A stretch of DNA of 54,666 nucleotides from Elusimicrobiota bacterium (GCA_016205025.1 JACQJO010000047.1:1-54666), one strand, 5' to 3'. Positions 42,299-51,518 are shown, numbered from the stretch's first letter. The notes: generated by a model not told the origin, from the sequence alone. Numbers and translations: made by a program.

Positions 42299-43077
42299 AA
42301 CCTCGACCTTCCCCGTGTCAACTGCAAAGGAAAATCAATTTTCCAGTCATCCCCGCGCACATAGATTCTGGGGATGGCGGCCTGGCCGTTTTTGTTCCAA
42401 ATGCCCGCGTGAATACCCGCGATCCACTGATAACCGGCCCGCTTGGCCGCCGCGATCAAACCGGGGTCATTCTCCCCGTTGCCGTAGGGAAACGCGAAGG
42501 AAAAAATTTTTTTGCCCAACAACTCATCAAGCTTCTTTTTGCTTAACTCAAACTCGCGCCCGGCTTCATCCGCGCTGAAGGTTAAAAACCGCCGGTGGGT
42601 TAAGGCGTGACTGCCGATTTCCATGCCGGCGGCCGCGATCTCCTTGACGTGGCTTTCGCTCATCATTTTTAATCTCGGCTCCGCTTTGGGATCGTGCCAG
42701 AAATTCTCTTTGCCCATGGATTCGGTGACGATATAAAACACGCCATGCAATCCCCTTTCCTTGAGAATTTTAAACCCGATTTCGTATTGATTGAGATAGC
42801 CGTCATCAAAGGTGATGATCACCGGCTTTCGTGGTTCGTTTCCCCGGCTGATATCCTCAAAGGTGACCGGCTGATAACCCGCCTTCTCAAGGTAATCAAG
42901 ATGCCACCTGAACCGGTCGGCGCCGATCCATAAAGATTTTTGGGCGCTTTCTTCGGGCGGCACGCCCATGCGGTGATACATCAAGACCGGAATGCCTTTT
43001 TTGGCCGGCCGCCACCAGTTCCATCGTAACGAAACGCCCAGGGCTCCCAATCCTGCGGCGGCGGTCAGTATGTTCAT
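42295..43077 (-). CDS. polysaccharide deacetylase (NodB-type)
   Basis: The 260 residues contain T-F-D-D-G-Y-L-N (catalytic D-D) near residue 93 and S-H-A-L-T-H-R-R-F (metal-binding H-x3-H) near 148. The N-terminus has a hydrophobic stretch, M-N-I-L-T-A-A-A-G-L-G-A-L-G, that may anchor or export it. I chose the ATG at 43077, which overlaps the previous stop (ATGA). It probably deacetylates a cell-surface glycan. Confidence 0.88.
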   Translation of the reverse strand: MNILTAAAGLGALGVSLRWNWWRPAKKGIPVLMYHRMGVPPEESAQKSLWIGADRFRWHLDYLEKAGYQPVTFEDISRGNEPRKPVIITFDDGYLNQYEIGFKILKERGLHGVFYIVTESMGKENFWHDPKAEPRLKMMSESHVKEIAAAGMEIGSHALTHRRFLTFSADEAGREFELSKKKLDELLGKKIFSFAFPYGNGENDPGLIAAAKRAGYQWIAGIHAGIWNKNGQAAIPRIYVRGDDWKIDFPLQLTRGRSRL

Positions 43078-44354
43078 GCGTTTTCCCCCCGATCGGCGAC
43101 CTCTTGATAAAGCTCCCGGTAGCCCGCGTAAAAACGGTCCCAAGAATATTCCGCGGCCACCTTGGAAAATATCTCTTTGGCCGCCGGCGGCGCTTTTCTC
43201 CAGTAATCTATTTTGGCCGCCAACTCCACGGCGTCTTGGGGATCTTTGAGAACGCAGGATTGATCCAGCTCTCTGGGAAAAATTTCGGACGCTCCCACCG
43301 TCCGGCTTAAAACAACGGGAACTCCGCTGGCCATCGCTTCCAAACAAACCAAAGCGAACTCATCATACCAAGCCGGATAGGCCATCAGATCGCAGGCCGG
43401 AAAAACCTCGCTTAAATCCGGCAAAAGGCCCAAGAAAAAAGTGCGCGCGCGCAGTTTCTCGTCAATGACGATGGCAGATGCCTTGGCCCCCGCGACCACA
43501 AAGACCCAGTCCTCGCCCTTCAGGCGTTCCAGGGCCTTGACGATCCCGCCAAAATTTCTTTTCTCAAAATCCCCGCCCGCCGCGAAAACGATCCAAAAGG
43601 CTTCCCGCGGAATCCCGTAGGCTTCGCTTAATTTTTGCCGCGCGGCCTCGCGCTTGGCCGGAGAAAACTTTTTGGCGTCAACTCCGGGATAGGAAACGCG
43701 CACCTTCTCGGATTTCAGGACGGGAAAATTTTTCAAAAGATCGCGCCTCATTTCCGCCGAAACAACGGTGATAACGGCTGTCTGGGCGTCGCTTAAAGCC
43801 GCGGCCTTGATGGCAACGGCGGCGGCGGACGGACTGCGCCCCGGAATCCTGGAACCATAGCTCCAGTCAATGTTGCCCAAGGTCAAAATATCCTGCCGGT
43901 AAGAATCCCCAAACCCATGAACGACGCCTTTCTCCTTTTTAAGGCTCTGCGCGCGCCGGGAGGACAGCCAGGCAAAACTCCTGGCTCTCCAACTGCCAAA
44001 AATTTTAGGCAACTGCGGCACATAGTGGCGCCCGATCCCGCTATTCACGCCCGCGCTCTCACGCTCTCTTGCTCTCATGCTTTTTTCGTAAGGGTTTAGC
44101 GCAGGGAAGTCACCCTTGAACCCAGTAGTGGAGAGGGGCCCCGCGAGCACGCGGGGAGAACCGTCGGGACTGGTTCTCGGGTCTGGGGGCAAGGGTGACT
44201 TCCCTGCGCTAAACCTCTTCCCTTTTTCAGGGAACCGGTGAGCCACGATGTCAACGCCGTGGTTTTCGCCGCGCGCTCTTTGAGAAAGCTCCCACACCAA
44301 CCGGGCGTTGCCGTTGGTCAGTTCAAAGTTGCGGATCGTGTAAACAATTTTCAT
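43074..44354 (-). CDS. GT4 glycosyltransferase carrying an in-frame 131-bp element
   Basis: The 426-residue GT-B enzyme has the C-terminal E-F-A-L-V-C-L-E-A-M-A-S-G-V-P-V-V motif. The inserted element adds about 44 residues (R-F-S-A-G-K-S-P-L...G-D-F-P-A-L-N-P-Y) after residue 48, in a loop of the N-terminal half. Without it the length would be about 382, close to the neighbours (381 and 382). The start overlaps the stop of the preceding gene (ATGA). Confidence 0.9.
   Translation of the reverse strand: MKIVYTIRNFELTNGNARLVWELSQRARGENHGVDIVAHRFPEKGKRFSAGKSPLPPDPRTSPDGSPRVLAGPLSTTGFKGDFPALNPYEKSMRARERESAGVNSGIGRHYVPQLPKIFGSWRARSFAWLSSRRAQSLKKEKGVVHGFGDSYRQDILTLGNIDWSYGSRIPGRSPSAAAVAIKAAALSDAQTAVITVVSAEMRRDLLKNFPVLKSEKVRVSYPGVDAKKFSPAKREAARQKLSEAYGIPREAFWIVFAAGGDFEKRNFGGIVKALERLKGEDWVFVVAGAKASAIVIDEKLRARTFFLGLLPDLSEVFPACDLMAYPAWYDEFALVCLEAMASGVPVVLSRTVGASEIFPRELDQSCVLKDPQDAVELAAKIDYWRKAPPAAKEIFSKVAAEYSWDRFYAGYRELYQEVADRGENA
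44090..44220. repeat. 131-bp palindromic element, copy 3, inside a GT4 gene
   Basis: Termini at 44092-44115 and 44193-44216. This copy has A at 44107 and T at 44201, where the other copies have G and C. These two positions are exactly opposite in the stem, so pairing is kept. Confidence 0.95.
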
Positions 44355-45496
44355 TCAAGCGATAACAGCTCTTTATAACAACCGATCATGGAAACGGCGG
44401 ATCTATCCACCGAAAACGTCTTGGCGCGGTAACTCGCGGCCTTGGAATACTCGCTCCTTTTATTTTTATCCCCAAGAAGCTCCCCGATCGCCCCGGCCAA
44501 CGCTTCGGGGTCGCCGGGCGCCACCAAAAGACCCGACGTGCTTAAAACTTCGGGATTGCCCCCGACGTCATTAGCGATACAGGCCACGCCCTGGGCCATC
44601 GCGGACATTAAAACGTTGGACGTTCCCTCCTGCAGGGAAGGAAGAACAAAAATATCCAACTGCCTTAACGCCTCCCCGGGCTCCCTTGTCCACCATCCAT
44701 GAAACCACACGCGGGACTGCAGACCCAACTCTTCGGTCAGGGCTTGAAGCCTGGGCCGGTCAGCGCCGTCTCCAAAAATATGCAAAACCGCGCCCTGGGC
44801 ACGTTCGCCGATTTTTCCGAACGCCCGTATCAAGGTGGCCACGTCTTTTTGTTTTCCGTCTAAGGCGCACATCGTTCCAATCGCTACTTGCCCTTCTCTT
44901 TTTTCCAGACTCCCAGACTCTAAGACTCCCAGACTCTTAGACTCCTCTTCGCATCCGTTTAATCTGATTCCGCTGGGCACGACGCGAATTTTTTCGGCTT
45001 TAACGCCGCTTCCCACCAAAGAATCGCGGATAGAACCGCACACCGCGATCACCAAATCCATCGCGTTATATTTCCATTTTGAGAACGGACCGATCGGGTC
45101 CGAAACTCTGCGATGGGCCACCAGTTTGGGACGCGCGGCCACCCGCCCAAAAAACGGACGGCTCCACAAAGCGACCCCGCCCGCGTGCGCGCTGTGCGCG
45201 TGAATAATTTGGGGCTTGATCCTGCCCGCTATCTCGCGCAAGCCCATCATCAGGGCCGGCGCGAATTCCCCGATATTCAATCCGCCCGCCTTGACCGCGT
45301 AAACGCCGGGTAGTCCTTTCTCTTTGGCCCTGCGGTCAAATTCCGATCCGGCCAAGCACAAGCAAAAACTTCTCCAGCCCTGATCAATCAATCCTTCATG
45401 CAGCATCCAGACCTGGTTCTCGCCGCCGCGAAAAGTCTCCTCAAAATCAACATGCAAGATCGTGGGCGGATTTTCTTCGGAAAAGGAATTGGTCAT
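44351..45496 (-). CDS. GT4 glycosyltransferase
   Basis: The 381 residues show the N-terminal R-G-G-E-N-Q-V-W pattern near 23, H-A-H-S-A-H-A-G-G, and C-terminal E-G-T-S-N-V-L-M-S-A-M-A near 290. The 8-bp repeat (44907-44946) encodes E-S-K-S-L-G-V-L-E-S-G-S-L-E-K-R at about residues 186-201, which is the linker between the two Rossmann halves. It is part of the LPS/glycan cluster and overlaps the next gene (ATGA). Confidence 0.9.
   Translation of the reverse strand: MTNSFSEENPPTILHVDFEETFRGGENQVWMLHEGLIDQGWRSFCLCLAGSEFDRRAKEKGLPGVYAVKAGGLNIGEFAPALMMGLREIAGRIKPQIIHAHSAHAGGVALWSRPFFGRVAARPKLVAHRRVSDPIGPFSKWKYNAMDLVIAVCGSIRDSLVGSGVKAEKIRVVPSGIRLNGCEEESKSLGVLESGSLEKREGQVAIGTMCALDGKQKDVATLIRAFGKIGERAQGAVLHIFGDGADRPRLQALTEELGLQSRVWFHGWWTREPGEALRQLDIFVLPSLQEGTSNVLMSAMAQGVACIANDVGGNPEVLSTSGLLVAPGDPEALAGAIGELLGDKNKRSEYSKAASYRAKTFSVDRSAVSMIGCYKELLSLE
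44907..44946. repeat. in-frame 8-bp tandem repeat in a GT4 interdomain linker
   Basis: Five AGACTCCC/AGACTCTA/AGACTCTT/AGACTCCT octamers lie in frame between the two Rossmann halves of the glycosyltransferase. Confidence 0.8.
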
Positions 45497-45510
45497 TTAA
45501 GTTTTAATTT

Positions 45511-46659
45511 TTAGCGCTGCCTTAGGGTCTGACCACGCGGCGGCGATACAGCCATCTTGATCGCCGATTGATAAACGGACAAATGTTTCTCCAAACAAAC
45601 CGACGGATTAAAACTAAGATCGAAAACCTCCCGCGCGCGGTTTCCCATTTTAACCGCCAGATCCGGATTCTCCAAAAGCCGGCGAAACCGGTAGCCCATC
45701 TCCTCAAAAGAGCCCGGAGCGACCAGGTAACCGGTTTGACCGTCTTGCACCAGCTCCGGAATCATGCCCACCTTCGTTGCCACGACCGGCTTTCCCAGGG
45801 ACATCCATTCCAAACAAACCCGGGAGACAGCCTCCGAACCCCTTGAAGCGATAACGCCAAAAACAGCCTGGGACATGGTTTCCCGAAGCTTCTCTGGGCT
45901 TAAATAACCCGCCATGCGGACTCTGCGTTCAATTCCTAAACGCCGCGCCAGCGCGATCAAATCCCTTTCTTTGACATTTTTTTGGGCGCCCACGATCTCA
46001 AACTGAACGTCCGGAAACCGCCTGGCCACCAGATCAACGGCGCGTAAAAAATCCGCGTGCCCTTTCACCGGATCAAGCCGGCCGACCATAACAACGCGGG
46101 AAGATGCTCGATGCTGGATGCTAGATACCGGAAGCGAAGAATCCTTTTTTTCTTGAGTATCCAGCATCGAGCATCCAGCATCTTCAATCGCGGGATATAT
46201 AACTTGCGCCTGGGAAATGGGGTAATTGCGGGAAACCAAAAATTGCTCCCGCGTGGTTTTGGTCGGAAAAATGATGAACCCGGTGTCTTTCAAAATTTGA
46301 TCCTGAAATATCATGCGTTTGGCCGGACGGGCGTCCGCCCGGGTTCGAACAAGGGCCGTTCGGGGCACCGTCTTTTTAACCAGCCAAGCCAGCGTCTGCA
46401 TTGAACCCGTGTGAGCGTGAAAAATATCCCAATGGCCTTGTTTCGCCCAGCGCCGAAGCTTAAGCCACCACAAAAACTTGGGGCCCCAGAAACCGAGCGC
46501 CGGAACCCCCATCGCCTGGGCGCTTTTCCAGGCAAAAGAGCCCTCGCGGCACGCCACGGCGCACTGGATTTTATTTTGACCGAGCAGTTCAACGAGCTTT
46601 AAAGCCGAGGCCGTCAATCCTGAATCATAAGGCTCATCAAGCAAATGTAAAACTTTCAT
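45511..46659 (-). CDS. GT4 glycosyltransferase
   Basis: The 382 residues have the N-terminal H-A-H-T-G-S-M-Q-T-L-A pattern near 80 and the C-terminal S-E-A-V-S-R-V-C-L-E-W-M-S-L-G-K-P-V-V-A motif. The interdomain linker (residues about 160-186) holds a heptamer palindrome, with D-A-G-C-S-M-L-D-T-Q. It resembles the LPS-core or capsule enzymes around it. Confidence 0.9.
   Translation of the reverse strand: MKVLHLLDEPYDSGLTASALKLVELLGQNKIQCAVACREGSFAWKSAQAMGVPALGFWGPKFLWWLKLRRWAKQGHWDIFHAHTGSMQTLAWLVKKTVPRTALVRTRADARPAKRMIFQDQILKDTGFIIFPTKTTREQFLVSRNYPISQAQVIYPAIEDAGCSMLDTQEKKDSSLPVSSIQHRASSRVVMVGRLDPVKGHADFLRAVDLVARRFPDVQFEIVGAQKNVKERDLIALARRLGIERRVRMAGYLSPEKLRETMSQAVFGVIASRGSEAVSRVCLEWMSLGKPVVATKVGMIPELVQDGQTGYLVAPGSFEEMGYRFRRLLENPDLAVKMGNRAREVFDLSFNPSVCLEKHLSVYQSAIKMAVSPPRGQTLRQR
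46100..46185. repeat. in-frame heptamer palindrome in a GT4 interdomain linker
   Basis: GATGCTC/GATGCTG/GATGCTA heptamers (46100-46128) are matched by complementary CATCCAG/CATCGAG heptamers (46157-46185) around a short spacer. The whole is translated. Confidence 0.85.
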
Positions 46660-46661
46660 AT

Positions 46662-48155
46662 TTATCTACTGATTCCTTCGCGTCTTTGGCCTCTTTGGCT
46701 TCTTTCGCCTCTTTCGCCTTGCTTTGTGGCTTCTTCACACGCTTTAATTACCTGCCCCACCGTGATCAGCCGCATGCAGAGAAAATGCCCTTGCGGACAG
46801 GAATCGCCGCCATGCAAACCGCAGGGCCGGCACTCCAAATCCCGGACCTCCACAACGCGCGAAGCCGGTCCCTGCGGAAAAAATCCGAACCCTTGAATCG
46901 TGGGCCCGAAAATCGCCACCGTCGGCACGCCCGAACCGTAAGCCAAATGCATCGGCCCCGAATCATTTGACACAAAAAGTTTCAAATCCGCGATCAAAGC
47001 GGGCAAATTCCCGATCGCGACTTTACCCGCCAGGTTAAGGGCATTGCCACCCACCCAACCCGCGATCTGATCGCACAGCGCCCGGTCTTCGGGCCCGCCG
47101 AAAAAAACAGCGCGGCAATTGGGATGAAGCTCGCTTAATTTTAAGGCGGCCTGGCCGAATCGTTCCGGCAGCCACCGCTTGGTCGCCCATTTTGATCCCG
47201 GCAGTATGCCCACCAAAAATTCTTTCGCCGGATCAACTCCAAAAGTTTCCCAAACCTTTCGCGCCCTCTGGCGGTCTTCCGGCTTAATCGAGATTTTAAA
47301 CGCCTGCCCGTTGCCCGCCGGACCCAAAGACCCTTTTTCAAAAAGCCGCAAGTTCCTCTCGCTGTCATGGATCGGCCATTCAAAAGGCACCGTCTTGTTA
47401 AAAAACAAGCTTCCCGCCGAACTTTCAAACCCAACGCGAAGCCCAATTCCCGCGCCCCACGCGATCACAGCCGAGCGCAAAGAGCGGTGAGGAACAAGCG
47501 CCAAATCAAAATTCTCTTTTCTTAACCGCCGGATCATGCGAAAAATCCCGCCAATCCCGCCGTCTTGGCCGCGCTTATCATCCACAATCACGCGAAACCC
47601 CTCGCGCGCGAACATCGCTTCGTGCTCGGGTCTGGTCACAACGGCCAGACTCTCCGGCTGAAGCTCACTCTTGACCCGCGAAAGCAGAGGCAAAGTTAAA
47701 ATCGCGTCGCCTAAAAAAGCAGTTTGGAGAACAACCGCGCGCTTTAAGCCAACGCCCAAGGGTTTCAACGTTTCTTTATAGCGCTCGGCCACATGGACCG
47801 GGGATTCGCCGCTCACGCCTTTTAAAACCATCCGCAAACGCCCCAGGATATTTTTGCGGTAAGTAATTTTTCTTTTCGCCACAACCAAGGCCGCCAGAAG
47901 CCGGGTGCGCAAAACCGCGTGAAGGTCCAAAATCGCGTCCCACTTCTTGGACCGCAAGAGCTTCAGCGTCGGCCAAAAACCCTCAAAAACCAGAACCTCG
48001 TCTACAAAAGCGCTGGACGCCACAAGCCCGGCATAAGCCGGCTTGACCAAACAAGCAATGTGGGCTTGGGGATAGACCCTCTTTATATCCTCAAAAACAG
48101 GCGATAAAAGGGCCACGTCCCCCAATGAAGACAACCGAAGAATCAGGATACGCAC
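46662..48155 (-). CDS. GT9 heptosyltransferase with an extra N-terminal half
   Basis: The protein transfers heptose in LPS core. Residues about 138-497 form a complete GT9 enzyme (V-V-L-Q-T-A-F-L-G-D-A-I near 140, S-N-D-S-G-P-M-H-L-A near 415). Residues 1-137 are a second GT9 N-terminal half (I-L-I-L-R-L-S-S-L-G-D-V-A near 4-15). Single GT9 enzymes are about 350 residues. A 9-bp repeat encodes the tail Q-G-E-R-G-E-R-S-Q-R-G. The GTG start is 77 bases after rnr. Confidence 0.88.
   Translation of the reverse strand: MRILILRLSSLGDVALLSPVFEDIKRVYPQAHIACLVKPAYAGLVASSAFVDEVLVFEGFWPTLKLLRSKKWDAILDLHAVLRTRLLAALVVAKRKITYRKNILGRLRMVLKGVSGESPVHVAERYKETLKPLGVGLKRAVVLQTAFLGDAILTLPLLSRVKSELQPESLAVVTRPEHEAMFAREGFRVIVDDKRGQDGGIGGIFRMIRRLRKENFDLALVPHRSLRSAVIAWGAGIGLRVGFESSAGSLFFNKTVPFEWPIHDSERNLRLFEKGSLGPAGNGQAFKISIKPEDRQRARKVWETFGVDPAKEFLVGILPGSKWATKRWLPERFGQAALKLSELHPNCRAVFFGGPEDRALCDQIAGWVGGNALNLAGKVAIGNLPALIADLKLFVSNDSGPMHLAYGSGVPTVAIFGPTIQGFGFFPQGPASRVVEVRDLECRPCGLHGGDSCPQGHFLCMRLITVGQVIKACEEATKQGERGERSQRGQRREGISR
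46675..46718. repeat. 9-bp tandem repeat at the end of the GT9 gene
   Basis: Nonamers of type GCCTCTTTG / GCCTCTTTC are translated as a basic, polar tail of the heptosyltransferase. Confidence 0.75.
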
Positions 48156-48232
48156 AATGTGCGGTTATTATCCCAAATTCAGCGCCTCCGCCAATGCGCC
48201 CTTTCTGCGTATTACCCGTCGGCTCCCGATTT

Positions 48233-50308
48233 TTAACGATTTGTTCTGCGGCCGGCAGGCTTATGGCCGGGTGAAGGTTTGGCCGGTTCCAATTCAAAAT
48301 CCAGCTGTCTTTTGACCGTGTTGGCCGCGGCCAATCTGACGCGCACTCGTTGGCCCATGGATAGAAGGCGGCCCGTGCGCCGCCCGCGAAGCGTGGACCT
48401 TGCCTCGTCATAAACGTAGTAGTCATCCCTTAGATTGGAAACGTGCACCAGGCCTTCGACGAAAATGTCGTTTAGCTCAACAAAAAGACCGAACGAGGTG
48501 ACGCTGGAAACGACGCCGTCAAAGGATTCTCCCAGATGTTTTTCCATAACTTGAACTTTTTTTAAGTCCATGTATTCCCGTTCCGCGTCCACCGCCGTTC
48601 GCTCGCGCTGCGAACTTAAAAGACCGATATCAGCCAGGGCCGTTTTCCAATATTCCTGCCTCTGCGCGCTTAAATGTTGGCGCAAGCGCTCTTTGATGAT
48701 CCGGTGAACGATCAGGTCCGGGTAACGGCGTATCGGGGAAGTGAAATGCGTGTAGCAAGCCGACGCCAAGCCGTAATGGCCCTCGTTTTTAGAGGAATAA
48801 ACCGCTTGCTTTAAACTTCGAAGGATCATCATCTGAATCGCCCCCTCGATGGGTTTTCCCTTAACCGATTCGAGAACGCTTTGAAGGACCAAGGGACGCC
48901 CTTGGTGAAACCCCGGCGGCACAGCAACCCCGAGGGCCTTTAACATGTCTTCGAGCTTGCCCATTTTAAACGCGTCCGGCCGTTCGTGAACCCGGTAAAG
49001 AAAAGGAAATTTCCGCATTTCGGTGGCCACCGTTTCATTGGCCAGGAGCATGAACTCCTCGATTAGACGGTGGCTTTCCAGGCGTTCGCGCCGGCGCACA
49101 TCCACGGGATGGTCCGCGGCGTCGGTAACGATATAGGCTTCGGGGAAATCAAAATCCAGCGATCCGCGCTTAAAGCGCATCTCGCGCAAAAGACGCGCCA
49201 GGCGGCCCATTTTTTTAACTGCATCCGTTACGGGCGCCGGCGCGTTTGCGCCATCTTCGCCTTTAAGAATCAACTCCACGTTTTCGTAGGTGAACCGCTT
49301 GGCACTGCGTATAGCGCTTTCCACGATCCGGTGGTTGACGACGCGGCCTTGTGGATTGATATCCATGACGCAGGACAAGGTTAAACGCGCAACGTCCGGA
49401 CGCAAACTGCAAAGGTTATCGGAAAGCGGCGTTGGCAGCATGGGAACCACCTTGTCCACGAAATAAATGCTGGTGCCGCGCCGGTACGCTTCGATGTCGA
49501 GATCACTTCCTTCACTCACGTATTGGGCCACGTCAGCGATATGAACCCCCAGCCGCCAGCCGCCATCTGCTAGGTCCTCCAGGGAAACGGCATCGTCAAA
49601 ATCTTTAGCATCCGCTCCATCGATGGTGAAAACCGGAATGTGAAAAAACGTTTCTCGCCCTTGCCAGGCCGATTCCGGGACTTCCTCGGCGAATGACTTG
49701 GCCTGGGCTTGGACCGCGGCGGGAAACGCGTCGGGCAGTTCGAATTTTCGAAGGATCGCTTTTAACTCCATGCCGGGACCGGCGCCGGAGCCCAGCACTT
49801 CAAGCAATTCCCCGCCGGCCCAAGAATCAGGCGTTGGCCATTGGGTTATTTTCACCACCGCCAAATCGCCTTCTTGCGGGTGCGCTCCTTTAAAGTCCAG
49901 AATGCGGACCGGTTCCCCGCCGTTTTCGGGTTCAATTAAAAACGCTTTCCGGATTTTCCGGAAAACTCCCACGACGCTGGAACGCGCCCTTGAGACGACG
50001 CGGACAATTTCTCCTTCCGGCCGCGACGGATCCGAGGAGGAGGAAAGTTTAACCGCCACCCGGTCGCCGCCCATGGCCAAGCGCAGGGTGTCGCCTTGGA
50101 CGTAAATGTCCGGAACGCCGGTCTTTTCCGAAAGCACAAACCCGAACTTACCTTTCAGGACAAGCTGCCCTTCGATTGTTTTGGCCTGGAAATGAACCTT
50201 GGCGTCTTTGCGTGGTTTCCGGTGTGCCGGTGGCTTCGGGCGATGGCCTGGAGGGACGCCTGAAAATATCCTCTCCAATTCCCGCTGTGACCTGCGCCGT
50301 CGAGACAT
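48233..50308 (-). CDS. rnr: ribonuclease R (RNB family)
   Basis: This 3'-5' exoribonuclease removes structured RNA. The 691 residues have cold-shock-like domains at about 40-170, the RNB catalytic domain with I-D-G-A-D-A-K-D-F-D-D-A-V near 237, P-T-P-L-S-D-N-L-C-S-L-R-P, and R-F-T-Y-x-x-V, and a C-terminal S1 domain (V-S-S-V-T-S-F-G-L-F-V-E). The tail is basic. It precedes the LPS cluster and follows the toxin-antitoxin pair. Confidence 0.94.
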   Translation of the reverse strand: MSRRRRSQRELERIFSGVPPGHRPKPPAHRKPRKDAKVHFQAKTIEGQLVLKGKFGFVLSEKTGVPDIYVQGDTLRLAMGGDRVAVKLSSSSDPSRPEGEIVRVVSRARSSVVGVFRKIRKAFLIEPENGGEPVRILDFKGAHPQEGDLAVVKITQWPTPDSWAGGELLEVLGSGAGPGMELKAILRKFELPDAFPAAVQAQAKSFAEEVPESAWQGRETFFHIPVFTIDGADAKDFDDAVSLEDLADGGWRLGVHIADVAQYVSEGSDLDIEAYRRGTSIYFVDKVVPMLPTPLSDNLCSLRPDVARLTLSCVMDINPQGRVVNHRIVESAIRSAKRFTYENVELILKGEDGANAPAPVTDAVKKMGRLARLLREMRFKRGSLDFDFPEAYIVTDAADHPVDVRRRERLESHRLIEEFMLLANETVATEMRKFPFLYRVHERPDAFKMGKLEDMLKALGVAVPPGFHQGRPLVLQSVLESVKGKPIEGAIQMMILRSLKQAVYSSKNEGHYGLASACYTHFTSPIRRYPDLIVHRIIKERLRQHLSAQRQEYWKTALADIGLLSSQRERTAVDAEREYMDLKKVQVMEKHLGESFDGVVSSVTSFGLFVELNDIFVEGLVHVSNLRDDYYVYDEARSTLRGRRTGRLLSMGQRVRVRLAAANTVKRQLDFELEPAKPSPGHKPAGRRTNR

Positions 50309-50353
50309 ACAAACAGAATATAGAAATTCCGCGCCGGATAATATGCGAAATTT

Positions 50354-50734
50354 TCATAAACCCTCTTTTTTGTAATGTTTCACAATCAATGCCTTATCTT
50401 CGTTATCCTGGTTAGCTTTGGAATAAACCTCAATGAATTCGATTCTATCCTCTTGCTCAAAGTAGGCATAAATGATTCTTATTCCGGAATGAACACCGCG
50501 TCCTTTTAGCGCACGACAGGCAAATTTTTTGGCCTTATAAACCTTGGGAACCTCAAACGGGAGCCCAGCGATTTGGAAAATACCGTTATTATCTTTTTTT
50601 AATTTATGGTAAAGGTTAAGCTCTATCTTGATAAAATTTTCAAGGTCCTCGGGAAGGCTACGAAACTTTTTGGAAAGCTTTTTGAAACCCTTCTCAAATT
50701 CTTTAAGACGCCCGATCTCATGAAATATTTTCAC
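50354..50734 (-). CDS. RelE/ParE-superfamily toxin (PanT-like)
   Basis: The 126-residue basic protein shows the RelE-like fold features: an N-terminal helix pair rich in lysine, then A-K-K-F-A-C-R-A-L-K-G-R-G and G-I-R-I-I-Y-A-Y-F-E-Q-E-D-R-I-E-F-I-E-V-Y-S-K-A. This last stretch is the usual R-x-x-Y...I-x-L-x-x-x-Y-x-K segment of mRNA interferases. The start overlaps the antitoxin gene by 17 bases. The order antitoxin then toxin is normal for this type. Confidence 0.72.
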   Translation of the reverse strand: MKIFHEIGRLKEFEKGFKKLSKKFRSLPEDLENFIKIELNLYHKLKKDNNGIFQIAGLPFEVPKVYKAKKFACRALKGRGVHSGIRIIYAYFEQEDRIEFIEVYSKANQDNEDKALIVKHYKKEGL

Positions 50735-51518
50735 CGTACTCTCGCACCGAGTACCCCGGTGTTCTATAAAAAACTGACTCGTACTCGATTTTTCTCCCCT
50801 CCACAGCCGTCAGCCAAGGCACATCATTGTGCGAGTATTCGCTGATTTGCGTGGCATTCATTCCAGAAAGCTTATTTAATACATCTTCGATAACTTCAAG
50901 TTCGTTGGCTTGAATCCCAGAAAGATCTGGTTTTCTGCGTGGTAAGTACTTTGTCTGCGGAAAAGCAAAGTGGCGGCTCTTCACCTTTTCCACTTCATTT
51001 TTTTGAATCATTTTGTCAATAATTTTTTTAAACTCTATCGGCGTTGGACCATAATGATTTTTGATGTAAGTAGCACCGATTAACTGCTCCTCGTATTGCT
51101 CGTAAAAATTGAAATCAATAAAATAAAGCAACTTATAGATTACCGTTTCTCCGATATTGGGCTTTGATCCCACCCTATCTAAGATGTAAAGGAGAACCTC
51201 TTTAAATTTCGTCAGATTCTTCTGAGGGATGCTAATTCGCATAGGCATCTCCTGGGATTTGAAGGGAGTTTTATCCGCTGTTTTCGGCAATACTATTTCG
51301 GGAACTCCTTCCAAACCCACAAGTTGACCAATAGGAATATTCAAAATTTTTGATAATTTTGAAGCCTCATCTGCGGAAACTTTTCTTCGGTTATTTTCTA
51401 TCATAGAAATAGTCGGTCTTACCACGCCTAGCGTGGCCGCTAAAAATTGTTGGCTCATGCCGAGTTCTTTCCTTCGGCTTTTAATTAGCTGTCCTATTCT
51501 AATTACAGACTTATCCAT
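50718..51518 (-). CDS. Xre-HTH plus Panacea (DUF4065) antitoxin
   Basis: The 266 residues start with an Xre DNA-binding domain (residues 5-62: L-G-M-S-Q-Q-F-L-A-A-T-L-G-V-V-R-P-T-I-S). The C-terminal part is a Panacea/DUF4065 domain with Y-K-L-L-Y-F-I-D-F-N-F-Y near 138 and Y-G-P-T-P-I-E-F near 165. Panacea proteins neutralise diverse toxins. The Shine-Dalgarno sequence AAGGTGA and a consensus promoter precede it. Confidence 0.85.
   Translation of the reverse strand: MDKSVIRIGQLIKSRRKELGMSQQFLAATLGVVRPTISMIENNRRKVSADEASKLSKILNIPIGQLVGLEGVPEIVLPKTADKTPFKSQEMPMRISIPQKNLTKFKEVLLYILDRVGSKPNIGETVIYKLLYFIDFNFYEQYEEQLIGATYIKNHYGPTPIEFKKIIDKMIQKNEVEKVKSRHFAFPQTKYLPRRKPDLSGIQANELEVIEDVLNKLSGMNATQISEYSHNDVPWLTAVEGRKIEYESVFYRTPGYSVREYGENIS

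Noticed and set aside
46662..48155. Two separate heptosyltransferase genes
   Set aside because: One continuous frame covers both parts and the first lacks a C-terminal half.
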